Assembly: GCA_051278195.1 (NCBI GenBank)
Contig: JBNMQM010000001.1
Location: forward strand, 62,001 to 126,000
Source: JAHRVQ01 sp051278195
Lineage (GTDB): Bacteria; Pseudomonadota; Gammaproteobacteria; Pseudomonadales; Azotimanducaceae
Reading direction: 5' to 3'
Length of the DNA stretch: 64,000 bases
Part shown: piece by piece, positions 26,560 to 35,048 of the stretch
Layout: each line of letters begins with the position of its first letter
Numbering within the stretch: position 1 is the stretch's first letter
Notes under the pieces: generated by a model
Told to the model about the DNA's origin: nothing
What the model saw: only the letters and a program-made list of their open reading frames with translations
Database searches by the model: none
Program-made: the position numbers and the translations under genes

Positions 26560-27759
26560 ATGACCCTAAAAATCGGCGTGATAATTGATCCGTGGTATTT
26601 CCCATTCAATGGTACGGTGGTCTCTACCCGCCGTTTTGTTGCAGCGCTTAGTGATCAAGCCGAGTTTCGACTGTTAGTGACGGCCAGCCTGGAAGCATCC
26701 ACCGAGTCTCTTACCTCAGAACTTTCTGTCTCAGAACTTTCTGTCTCAGAACTTTCTGTCTCAGAACCGGGTATCGAGCCATTTCCCAAGCTGTCGATTC
26801 CTGGCTTCAACGGTATTATCGACAGCATGAAGGTGCCTCTATCGAATCCCTGGGCGAGGGAGGTTGATCTAGACAAAGCACTTCATGGGCTTGATCTTGT
26901 CCACGTCCAGTTTCCCTTCTTTCTCGGTCACGCTGTCTGTCGCGCAGCGAATCGGCTCGGCTTGCCGTTGATCTGTTCGTTTCATGTACAGCCTGAAAAT
27001 CTTTTGCGTAATCTCGGGCTTGAGTCCGATTGGATGGTGCGCTGGATGTATAAGCTGTTTATCTGGGGACTCTATAACCGAGCGGAACTGGTGTTAACAC
27101 CCTCTCAATTCGCGGCAGATCAATTGAGGCAGCACGGATTGACCAAGCCAGTATCGGTGTTATCAAATGGCGTGCCTGATGAATTTTTTAGACTTAAACG
27201 CGTGCGCACTGACAACGACAGATGGCAATTGCTATCCGTTGGTCGGCTGGCACCGGAGAAGCACCAGCGCACCATTCTTGACGCGGTTGCGAGGTCAATT
27301 TTTCGCGAGCAAATCGATATTCACTTGATCGGCACCGGTCCTCTTCAGCAAGATCTCGAAAAACAATCTCAAAGACTGGGTCTGGGTGCGACGATAGGTC
27401 CTGTCGATGACGAAGCCTTGCGCCGGGCTTATCAGACTGCTGATTTGTTTGTGCATGGTGGCGAAATCGAGCTGGAAGGCATGTCGGTTTTGGAGGCGAT
27501 GGCGGCCGGTAATGCGGTTTTAGTGTCGGATTCCCCGGGTAGCGCAGCGGTTGAATTTGCGACGCTTCCCAATAGCCTCTTCCGTCAAGGTGACGTGGCT
27601 GATCTGACGAAGAAGATTGATTATTGGTTGTCTAATTCGCCTGCCAGGACACAGTCGGGTCTTGATAATCGAAAACGAGCGGCAACATGGCACCATCAGC
27701 AGTCGGTCGATCAGCTGCTAGCAATCTATGAGCACCACAGCCTGAGCAGGTCTGCTTGA
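26560..27759 (+). CDS. GT4-type glycosyltransferase
   Basis: A retaining glycosyltransferase of the GT-B fold. The N-terminal domain starts with IGVIIDPWYFPFNGTV and contains FHVQPENLLRN; the C-terminal domain has LLSVGRLAPEKHQRTILDA and the nucleotide-sugar motif EGMSVLEAMAAGNAVLVS. A short in-frame tandem repeat (residues about 52-68, SELSV three times) sits in an N-terminal loop. The stop overlaps the following MMPL transporter start (TTGA). The likely acceptor is a membrane lipid carried by that transporter; this is inference. Confidence 0.85.
   Translation: MTLKIGVIIDPWYFPFNGTVVSTRRFVAALSDQAEFRLLVTASLEASTESLTSELSVSELSVSELSVSEPGIEPFPKLSIPGFNGIIDSMKVPLSNPWAREVDLDKALHGLDLVHVQFPFFLGHAVCRAANRLGLPLICSFHVQPENLLRNLGLESDWMVRWMYKLFIWGLYNRAELVLTPSQFAADQLRQHGLTKPVSVLSNGVPDEFFRLKRVRTDNDRWQLLSVGRLAPEKHQRTILDAVARSIFREQIDIHLIGTGPLQQDLEKQSQRLGLGATIGPVDDEALRRAYQTADLFVHGGEIELEGMSVLEAMAAGNAVLVSDSPGSAAVEFATLPNSLFRQGDVADLTKKIDYWLSNSPARTQSGLDNRKRAATWHHQQSVDQLLAIYEHHSLSRSA
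26715..26767 (+). repeat. 15-bp tandem repeat inside the glycosyltransferase
   Basis: Three exact copies of ctcagaactttctgt plus half a fourth, in frame, encode (SELSV)n in a loop. The unit length keeps the frame if copies are gained or lost. Two other short-period tandem repeats occur in this window at 49409 and 56441. Confidence 0.9.
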
Positions 27760-30278
27760 TTAGTCGGCTTGTCGGATTGGCCGCCCATCGTTCTGGCTGG
27801 GTACTGGCGAGTGTTCTAGTGCTTACTGTTATGAGCCTGATCTATACCGCAACACAAGCACGCATCAACTCTGACTTAAGCAGCCTGATTCGGCCCGCCG
27901 AAGATTTAGTCTGGCATCAGAATAACGAACACTACAAAGATCAATTTCCATACTTTGAGCAAACGGCGCTTGTGGTCTTGAGTGGGCCGGATGCCAATGC
28001 GGTTGATCGCGTGACAAGAGACCTGGTGGCGCTTTTTAAGGCCGATGAGCATTTCCACTCGGTGTTTGCGCCAGGGGTCGATGCTTTTATTACTCGACGT
28101 GCTTTCTATTATTTGGCGCCTGAGCAGTTGGCATTGTGGCTGAAGGCTGTGGAATACACCTATGGCCCCTTACTGCGGTTAGCAGATGAAGCCAGTATTA
28201 CGAATTTTACATTCGTCTTGGCCGACCACTTAACAGCCAATCGTGGTTTGCCTTTGCCTGCGCCGTTGCACTCGATCAGCTCATCCATTGGGCAAGAAGA
28301 GGTGCGAGTCGACCTGCTACCCTCTCTGAAAGACCTTGAGCAAGCGCGTTTCTACCAGTTGATTGTGCTGCAGGGTACCCAAGATTTATCGCAACAATTG
28401 CCCAGCGAACGGCTGGTTTCGGTGCTGCGTGCGCAGATTTCTTCGTTAGAGAAGCCATCGGATGTGGAGATCCGCTTGAGTGGTGAAATTCCTCTCGCCC
28501 ATGAAGAAATCCAAGCCGCCCTGAGTGGCGTTGGTTTGGCCGGAGTTATCTCGATTGCTTTGCTGGCGCTGATTCTTGGCTTGGGCATCCGCTCTCTTGG
28601 TTTCGTTTTGGCAATATTTGTTCTTTTAGCTGCTGGTGTTTCGTTAACCCTGGGCATGGCGGTTTTGACCGTGGGTTCATTCAATACGCTGTCCCTTATT
28701 TTTGTGGTGATGTTTTTTGGCCTTGGTGTCGACTTTGCTGCTCACTTTGGTTTGCGCGTCAGAGAAGCGAGGCAAGCGCTACCGATTCACGACGCGCTGA
28801 TAGTGGCAGCAAGAGATGTTGGACCCGCACTGCTGTTGTGTATGTTGACCTCGTCAATTGCCTTTTTGGCCTTTACGCCAACAGATTATGTCGGTCTGGC
28901 AGAATTAGGTGTTATCTCTGCCCTTGGCATGGGTATCGCCTTTATTCTTACGCTGACTTTACTGCCGGCTTTACTGAGTCGAGTTCAGCTACGCCCGGCA
29001 CAGCCGGATACTTTCTCGCTCGCTTTTTTCGTGATGCCGGCACGGCCGACCATCTTAGTATTTCTTGCTCTGGTCGCGGTGTCCGGGTGGATTGCAAAAG
29101 ACTTGCGCTTTGATTACAGCGTTCTGGCGATGCGGGATGCCAACACAGAGGGTATGCGGACGCTGCTGGAATTGCAGGCTGAGGGCATTACAACAGACTA
29201 CAGCATAGCGGTGCTGGCAACTGATGCTGATCAGGCAATGCTGTTAACCGAGCAGTTGACGCAACTGGATGAAGTAAGTGGTGTCACAGGACCGGATGAT
29301 TTAATCCCTACTGAGCAAGGTCTCAAGCAAATAATGGTGGCACCTTACCGCGCGCGATTTGACTCAATTGATGAGGTATTGGCTGCGGAAGAGCATTCAA
29401 AAGCGGCCCTGAATGACGCGGTAGCCTACCTAGAGGAGAGTGTTCAATATGCCCGGCCTGCTGATCGTGAACTGTTGAGGGTTTTGACGAAAAGATTAGG
29501 TGCGCTGGAACATGAAGCCATTGCAAAAATTGACCGCGCGATGCTAGTCAACTTAACCGAGGCGCTGGGACAATTACGCTTAACGCTCGCTGCATCACCT
29601 TTCGACTTGGCGGCGTTACCTGCCGAACTTCGCGAACGATTAATCTCTACTGACGGAGAGTATTTGTTAAGTGTGCAGCCAAGCTCTGATCTTGCCAATC
29701 GAGAAGCCACTACAGGCTTTATTGATGCTGTGTCGATTGTTGCACCTAACCTGTCAGGTCGGAGTGTCGTGGAATGGGGTGTCGGTAATGTTGTCGTGGA
29801 GTCTTTTGTAGAGGCGACCGGCCTAGCGTTCACAGGCATATTCATATTGCTGGTTGGCTATTTCCGAAGCTTCCTTTTGCCCATTTTAGTTTTTGTACCC
29901 GTTGGAATATCACTTTTAGTGACTTTCGCGTTGTGCCAATTGTTCGGTCTTAGCCTCAATATGGCGAACATACTGGTGGTGCCTCTGATAATTGGTTTGG
30001 GCGTCGACACGGGCATCCATGTGGTGCATCGATATGTCAGCGGAGCGGCGGAAGACCTGCATCAATCTAGCACGGCCCGCGCCGTTGTGATTAGCGCGCT
30101 TACCACCGTCGGCACGTTCTTTTCGCTATCTTTTAGCCCTCATTTAGGTGCGGCATCAATCGGATTGCTGTTGACGGTGGCGATATCACTTTTGGTGGTG
30201 GTAACCTTTGTGCTCCTGCCGGTGCTTCTTAGGGTTGTTCCTATGGCGGCACAACGTCGGCGTATGGTCGATACATAG
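27756..30278 (+). CDS. MMPL/RND-family lipid transporter, HpnN-like
   Basis: An 840-residue inner-membrane transporter with the RND architecture: one N-terminal helix, a periplasmic loop (about 40-250), five helices with FFGLGVDFAAHFGLRVRE, a second helix (about 430), another large loop, and five final helices containing LIIGLGVDTGIHVVHRY. The GxGxDxxxH pairs are the proton-relay segments of MMPL proteins. The layout is close to the hopanoid-type HpnN group, but no hopanoid genes lie nearby. It starts at TTG 27756, coupled to the glycosyltransferase, so export of a glycosylated lipid is a reasonable hypothesis. Confidence 0.87.
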   Translation: MISRLVGLAAHRSGWVLASVLVLTVMSLIYTATQARINSDLSSLIRPAEDLVWHQNNEHYKDQFPYFEQTALVVLSGPDANAVDRVTRDLVALFKADEHFHSVFAPGVDAFITRRAFYYLAPEQLALWLKAVEYTYGPLLRLADEASITNFTFVLADHLTANRGLPLPAPLHSISSSIGQEEVRVDLLPSLKDLEQARFYQLIVLQGTQDLSQQLPSERLVSVLRAQISSLEKPSDVEIRLSGEIPLAHEEIQAALSGVGLAGVISIALLALILGLGIRSLGFVLAIFVLLAAGVSLTLGMAVLTVGSFNTLSLIFVVMFFGLGVDFAAHFGLRVREARQALPIHDALIVAARDVGPALLLCMLTSSIAFLAFTPTDYVGLAELGVISALGMGIAFILTLTLLPALLSRVQLRPAQPDTFSLAFFVMPARPTILVFLALVAVSGWIAKDLRFDYSVLAMRDANTEGMRTLLELQAEGITTDYSIAVLATDADQAMLLTEQLTQLDEVSGVTGPDDLIPTEQGLKQIMVAPYRARFDSIDEVLAAEEHSKAALNDAVAYLEESVQYARPADRELLRVLTKRLGALEHEAIAKIDRAMLVNLTEALGQLRLTLAASPFDLAALPAELRERLISTDGEYLLSVQPSSDLANREATTGFIDAVSIVAPNLSGRSVVEWGVGNVVVESFVEATGLAFTGIFILLVGYFRSFLLPILVFVPVGISLLVTFALCQLFGLSLNMANILVVPLIIGLGVDTGIHVVHRYVSGAAEDLHQSSTARAVVISALTTVGTFFSLSFSPHLGAASIGLLLTVAISLLVVVTFVLLPVLLRVVPMAAQRRRMVDT

Positions 30279-30327
30279 TCGGCAACAAAAGCGAAACAGT
30301 AGCTAACAGAACAAAAAAGGCGAGAAA

Positions 30328-31380
30328 ATGAAAACTTCAATATCGATTGGCAGTGCCTATTACAACGGCGAAGACTGGGATGAACTCGTAGCCTATACCC
30401 AGCGCGCCGAAAAATTTGGCGTTGATCAGGCCTGGTCCGCAGAAGCCTGGGGAATGGATGCGATTGTGCCGTTAGCCTATCTCGCGGCCAAAACAGAGAC
30501 GATTGGTCTCGGCACCGGCATCATGCAAATTTCCGCTCGTGTTCCAAGTATGATCGCGATGACCAGCCAAAGTATGGCAACAGTTTCCAAGGATCGATTT
30601 GTCTTGGGCTTGGGTGTGAGCGGCCCGCAGGTAGTCGAAGGACTGCACGGCGCAAGTTTTGCCAACCCTTTAGGACGCCTGAGGGAATGTATAGAAATTG
30701 TCAAGCTGGGGCTCGCCGGTGAGCGCGTGCAATTTGACGGGAAGCATTATGTTCTCCCAAGGCCGGGCGGCGAAGGTAAACCGATTCGGTTGTCCCAGCC
30801 GCCTCGCCCGCAACTGCCCGTTTATCTCGCGACCCTAGGCCCCAAATCCCTTGAGATGACCGGCGAGTTAGCCGACGGCTGGTTGGGTACTTCTTTTATG
30901 CCTGAGCACGCTGATGTGTTTCTAGGTCCACTGCGCCGTGGCGCCGAAAAAGCGGGCCGCAGTCTCGATGATATTGATATTCAAATAGGGGTTGGTTTCG
31001 AGATTGGCGAAAATGTCGAGCAGATGATTGAGGCCCGAAAGCCGGGCATGGCATTTACTCTGGGCGGTATGGGTTCTGCTAAAACTAACTTCTACAATGA
31101 CGCATTTCGTCGCGCTGGCTATGAGGATGCAGCCGAGGAAGTTCAGGCGCTGTGGATTAAGGGGGATAAATCTGCGGCGATCAAGAGAGTCCCGGATGAA
31201 ATGATTTTAAAGACCAGTCTAATTGGTACGAAAGATATGATTTGCGAACGCCTTGCTGCATATCGTGACGCCGGGGTGTCGACTTTAAGGTTGGGGACCG
31301 GTGGTAAGAGCTGGGCGGAACGGTCTGACGCGTTGGAAGAGAGTCTTGATCTGGTGAAATCTTGGGATGCTAGCGCGTGA
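30328..31380 (+). CDS. LLM-class flavin-dependent oxidoreductase
   Basis: A luciferase-like TIM-barrel enzyme of 350 residues. Family marks include SAEAWGMDAIVPLAYLAAKT, IGLGTGIMQISARVPSMIAM and RFVLGLGVSGPQVVEGLHG. Many close relatives are annotated F420-dependent, but others use FMN, and no F420 genes are seen here. The gene overlaps the following M20 peptidase by four bases (GTGA), so the two are likely co-translated. A role in oxidation of an amide, lipid or aromatic compound is possible. Confidence 0.88.
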   Translation: MKTSISIGSAYYNGEDWDELVAYTQRAEKFGVDQAWSAEAWGMDAIVPLAYLAAKTETIGLGTGIMQISARVPSMIAMTSQSMATVSKDRFVLGLGVSGPQVVEGLHGASFANPLGRLRECIEIVKLGLAGERVQFDGKHYVLPRPGGEGKPIRLSQPPRPQLPVYLATLGPKSLEMTGELADGWLGTSFMPEHADVFLGPLRRGAEKAGRSLDDIDIQIGVGFEIGENVEQMIEARKPGMAFTLGGMGSAKTNFYNDAFRRAGYEDAAEEVQALWIKGDKSAAIKRVPDEMILKTSLIGTKDMICERLAAYRDAGVSTLRLGTGGKSWAERSDALEESLDLVKSWDASA

Positions 31381-32669
31381 TCAAATTACAGCGGCTGTCT
31401 TTTTGCGCCATCTTGATGATGTGGTCGCTTGGTGCAGAGTCTAGCTCCGATGATTTTGATCAACTCGCGGTAAGTCTGCAGCAAACGGATCGTGTGCAGA
31501 CAGCAATAGCCCATGTGCTAACACTTGAGCCGCAGTCTCAATCAGATCTAATTGAACTCAATGAAATTCCGGCGCCGCCTTTCCAAGAAGATGCACGGGC
31601 TGAGCGATTCAGAGAAATGTTGGTGTCATCTGGATTGACCGATGTTTTCATAGACGAGGTCGGCAACGTGATTGGCCGTCGCCCCGGCACTGTGGGTAAG
31701 CGGACAGTTGTCCTAAGCGCTCATTTGGACACTGTATTTCCAGCTGGCACTGACGTAACGGTGCGATTTGAAGGGGACCGAATGTTAGCGCCCGGTATTG
31801 GTGACAATACCCGTGGGCTGGTGACTGTGCTCGCGGTCCTGAGGGCGATGGAATATGCATCGCTGCAAACCGAAGCTGATGTCTGGATCGTTGGCAATGT
31901 TGGCGAAGAGGGACTGGGAGACTTGCGCGGTGTAAAGCATTTGTTTCGGCAGGGCGCGCATCCCATTGATGCGTTGATTGCCATTGATGGTGGTCGTTCA
32001 AGCAGAATTGTATTTGGTGGTGTGGGTTCGCACCGCTACAGGCTCACATTTGTCGGGCCTGGCGGGCATTCCTGGGGTGCCTTTGGGATGGCGAATCCCC
32101 ATCACGCCCTCGGTCGAGCTATCGCGATTTTCGATGCGAATGGGCCGCGAGTCGCTGCCAGCGGAGAAAAGACCACTTACAACGTGGGTCGAATCGGCGG
32201 CGGAACGTCTGTGAATTCAATTCCATTCGAATCCTGGGCCGAGATCGATATGCGCTCAGGAGACCAGAGTAAATTGGATGAAATCGATGCTGTCCTCCAG
32301 GCTTCGGTTCAGCAGGCGCTGAGAGAAGAAAATGCGGGCAGGTCGATCGGACCGGAATTAACCGTAGACGTTAAGCGAGTAGGCACTCGCCCTGCGGCTG
32401 CAGGAAATTCTGAAACGCCATTGGTGCAAAAGTCGATGGCGGCAACACGAGCATTTAACATTGAGCCAGAGTTGCGAATATCGTCGACTGATGCCAATTT
32501 GCCCATTTCGAAAGGTATTCCTGCTGTCACGATGAGTCGTGGTGGTCGCGGCGGAAAGGCTCATTCACCAGAGGAGTGGTGGGTTAATGATGAGGGTCAC
32601 ATCGGTATTCAAATTACCCTGTTAACTCTGCTGCTCGAAGCTGGCTGCGCGAATTGCAAGAACGACTAG
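31377..32669 (+). CDS. exported M20-family metallopeptidase
   Basis: Signal peptide LSFCAILMMWSLGAESS, then the M20 fold: SAHLDTVFPAG gives the first histidine and aspartate, GIGDNTRG the bridging aspartate, NVGEEGLGDLRG the glutamate pair, and GGKAHSPEEWW the last histidine. All zinc ligands for a di-zinc peptidase appear present. A dimerisation domain occupies about residues 215-330. It starts at GTG 31377 within the LLM stop. Periplasmic peptide or acyl-amino-acid cleavage is likely. Confidence 0.87.
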   Translation: MIKLQRLSFCAILMMWSLGAESSSDDFDQLAVSLQQTDRVQTAIAHVLTLEPQSQSDLIELNEIPAPPFQEDARAERFREMLVSSGLTDVFIDEVGNVIGRRPGTVGKRTVVLSAHLDTVFPAGTDVTVRFEGDRMLAPGIGDNTRGLVTVLAVLRAMEYASLQTEADVWIVGNVGEEGLGDLRGVKHLFRQGAHPIDALIAIDGGRSSRIVFGGVGSHRYRLTFVGPGGHSWGAFGMANPHHALGRAIAIFDANGPRVAASGEKTTYNVGRIGGGTSVNSIPFESWAEIDMRSGDQSKLDEIDAVLQASVQQALREENAGRSIGPELTVDVKRVGTRPAAAGNSETPLVQKSMAATRAFNIEPELRISSTDANLPISKGIPAVTMSRGGRGGKAHSPEEWWVNDEGHIGIQITLLTLLLEAGCANCKND

Positions 32670-32683
32670 CGGCAACCCGCTAG
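32666..32683 (+). terminator. small stem-loop at the peptidase stop
   Basis: Arms ctagcgg and ccgctag are exact complements around a four-base loop and include the stop codon. No T-run follows. It could be a weak terminator or 3' protector between the peptidase and the PhyH gene. Confidence 0.4.
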
Positions 32684-32771
32684 CCTCTCTAGGAGGACAT
32701 TGTGTATACAGCAAGACAGGCAATGCTGCGGTGACCGAACTTTGATGATCAATACGGAACGGGAAAACAAT

Positions 32772-33566
32772 ATGGTTGAGTTAGTTCATCTTCAGGCTGG
32801 TGATCAGTCAGGAATTGTTGCAGCGCTTGCCGAATATGGTGGCTGCATTGTCGAGGGATTGTTAGATCATCAACTATGCGATCAGCTGATAGCAGATTTC
32901 ACGCCCCACCTCGAGACTATGCCCTGGGGTTTGGATGAGCTTGGCTACAAATCAGATTTCTACGGTAGCCGTACGAAGAGGTTGCATGGTTTGTTCAGCA
33001 AATCAACGAACATGGTCGACGTGTTAACGCATCACAATATTCTGCCAGTCGCGCAGAAGTTTTTACTTGGCAACAACAAGTCTCGGGATATTCGACTGAG
33101 CAATACTGAGTTGATGGTGCTAGCGGAACATCAGGACGCTCAGGAATTTCACACCGATGGTGGCTCATGGCATCGGGCTCAGGCACAGGAAAAAGAAGCC
33201 GGAGAAGAAATTTTGGTTAGCACCAATATTGCCCTGACTGAGTTTACAGCTACCAACGGAGCAACCAGAGTGGTGCCTGGCAGCCATCTATGGCCCGCTG
33301 ATAGAAAACCTATGCCAGATGAAACTTGCCAAGCAGTTATGCCAAAAGGGGCAGCGCTTTTCTACTCGGGGAATGTCATTCACTCCGGAGGTTCTAATAC
33401 CGACGCCGTGACCCGTATCGGTCTCTACCTTGGCTATGTTGTCAGCTGGCTCAGGCCGCTCGAAAATCAATTGGTGACTAACGAGCCGGTGGACATTCTC
33501 GCGCTCCCGGCTGAGGCAAAGCAGTTGTTGGACATTGTGCAAGGTGGATTCACGGTTTTAGCGTAG
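32772..33566 (+). CDS. phytanoyl-CoA dioxygenase family protein
   Basis: An Fe(II)/2-oxoglutarate oxygenase of the PhyH family. The iron motif HxD is in EFHTDGGSWH, the distal histidine in VIHSGGSNTD, and the 2-oxoglutarate arginine in TRIGLYLGYV. The frame is open to 32700, and an excellent AGGAGG lies at 32691-32696, but it is too close to the in-frame TTG 32700; ATG 32772 starts just before the domain and is preceded by gggaaaa. Substrate unknown. Upstream GTG 32702 could instead begin a 10-codon peptide in another frame. Confidence 0.85.
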   Translation: MVELVHLQAGDQSGIVAALAEYGGCIVEGLLDHQLCDQLIADFTPHLETMPWGLDELGYKSDFYGSRTKRLHGLFSKSTNMVDVLTHHNILPVAQKFLLGNNKSRDIRLSNTELMVLAEHQDAQEFHTDGGSWHRAQAQEKEAGEEILVSTNIALTEFTATNGATRVVPGSHLWPADRKPMPDETCQAVMPKGAALFYSGNVIHSGGSNTDAVTRIGLYLGYVVSWLRPLENQLVTNEPVDILALPAEAKQLLDIVQGGFTVLA

Positions 33567-33731
33567 CGGCATCACGTGCTGTTATTGCCCCTTTTGTAAA
33601 ACGGCAAAATTGGCTCAACGCCATAAAGATGTTTGCTGTTAACGGATGGGGCGGTGAACCTGCCGGGTCTTCGTAACTATGCAACGGCACAGAGGCGGAG
33701 TAAGGTGTTATGAACAAAAAACGGGGGTTAT

Positions 33732-34127
33732 ATGACGACGCAACTTGTATGTTTACTGATCGGCATGGTGCTGCCCTATGTCTGGGCTTTTTCTTCGTTG
33801 CCATTTCGACTGCGGCAATTCGGTACAGTTGATCTAGGTCAACCGAGAACGCAGGCTGATCAATTAACTGAAGCTGGCGCCCGGGTGGTGGGATCTCAAG
33901 CTAATGCCTGGGAAGCGCTGATTTTGTTTGGTGCGGCGAATGTTGGCGCGCTTTTAGGTGGTGCCGACCCCGCAGGCAGTTGGTCGTTGGCAGCCATGAT
34001 CTGGGCCGCGGCCCGTGTTGGTCATGGTGCGTTCTATATGATGGGTATCGCGCCGCTGCGCGTTCTGGCGTTTGGTATTAGTGCCGGAATGTCCTTCTGG
34101 ATTTTGGTAATGGGGTTAATGCAATAG
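33732..34127 (+). CDS. MAPEG-family membrane protein
   Basis: A 131-residue protein with four hydrophobic helices. The pattern RTQADQLTEAGARVVGSQANAWEALILFGAANVG, read in parts, matches the MAPEG superfamily (QANAWEALILF, then ARVGHGAFYMMG). These membrane proteins include glutathione transferases and are common in marine gammaproteobacteria, usually of unknown role. The stop overlaps the Nudix start by one base, so they are probably one transcript. Confidence 0.82.
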   Translation: MTTQLVCLLIGMVLPYVWAFSSLPFRLRQFGTVDLGQPRTQADQLTEAGARVVGSQANAWEALILFGAANVGALLGGADPAGSWSLAAMIWAAARVGHGAFYMMGIAPLRVLAFGISAGMSFWILVMGLMQ

Positions 34128-34852
34128 TGACTGATATTCGACATCGTAACGACATTTACGGCGACCTGAGCAAGACATCGGCAGCACCAGCGATACCCGC
34201 CGCAACAGTGGTGCTGGTCCGTCAAAACCCACATCTTGAAGTGTTGATGCTGAAAAAGAACGCCAATATAAGTTTTGGCGGTATGTGGGTTTTCCCTGGT
34301 GGTCGGGTGGATGAGGAAGATCACCAAGATGCAGAGGACGCATTGCAGGCAGCGAAAAATGCGGCCGTGCGGGAAACAATGGAGGAGGCTGGGCTTTCGC
34401 TAACCGCTGACGAATTTGTCTGGTTTGCGCACTGGACGCCGCCTGCCAGTACACCCAAACGTTATGCGACTTGGTTTTTCTTGGCACCATTGGATCGAGA
34501 CGATGAGATCAAGATAGACGGCGGCGAAATTCTGAATTACCAGTGGATTCGCCCCGCCGATGCACACGAGAAACATGCAGCGGGAGAGATCGATCTTGCG
34601 CCACCGACCTGGATAACGCTGCACCAGTTGACTCAATACGAACAAATGGCCGACTTGATGGCTTTCCTGCGGGATGAGCCGGCCAAATACTATGAAACTC
34701 GGATTGTTAAGAATAGTGCCGGAGAACGCGTTGCACTGTGGTCAGGGGACACAGCGTACGAGAGTGGTGATGCCGATACTGAGGGTGATCGACATCGACT
34801 CATATTGGGTTCTGAGGGGTTTGTCTTTGAGAATACCATCGCTCGATACTAG
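34127..34852 (+). CDS. Nudix hydrolase, NUDT19/RP2p-like
   Basis: A 241-residue Nudix enzyme. The box is split by an insertion: FPGGRVDEEDHQDAED, then AAVRETMEEAGL. This wide spacing before REtxEE is typical of the NUDT19/RP2p branch, which cleaves CoA and acyl-CoA. CoA turnover would fit the acyl-CoA dehydrogenase downstream and the many thioesterases in the window. The start is GTG 34127, touching the MAPEG stop. Activity on CoA is family inference. Confidence 0.85.
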   Translation: MTDIRHRNDIYGDLSKTSAAPAIPAATVVLVRQNPHLEVLMLKKNANISFGGMWVFPGGRVDEEDHQDAEDALQAAKNAAVRETMEEAGLSLTADEFVWFAHWTPPASTPKRYATWFFLAPLDRDDEIKIDGGEILNYQWIRPADAHEKHAAGEIDLAPPTWITLHQLTQYEQMADLMAFLRDEPAKYYETRIVKNSAGERVALWSGDTAYESGDADTEGDRHRLILGSEGFVFENTIARY

Positions 34853-35048
34853 GGTGGGATTGGGTGCTTCGCTGCGGGTTTTCTGAGTCGTAGTCTTAGC
34901 CATATCCGAGACATAGCCCGAGCGTAGCCCGAGACACAGAAATCGAGATGTTTTGACAAAGCATTGAATAAAACTGTTTTTAAAGAATGAACATTTAATA
35001 ACAGCATTAAATATTGCTGACGACTAAATAGCTAAAGGGGGAATAAAG

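Noticed and set aside
34953..34983. TTGACA in the AT-rich leader of the acyl-CoA dehydrogenase as a promoter
   Set aside because: No acceptable -10 hexamer at 16-18 bases; left uncalled although a promoter is likely somewhere in this gap.
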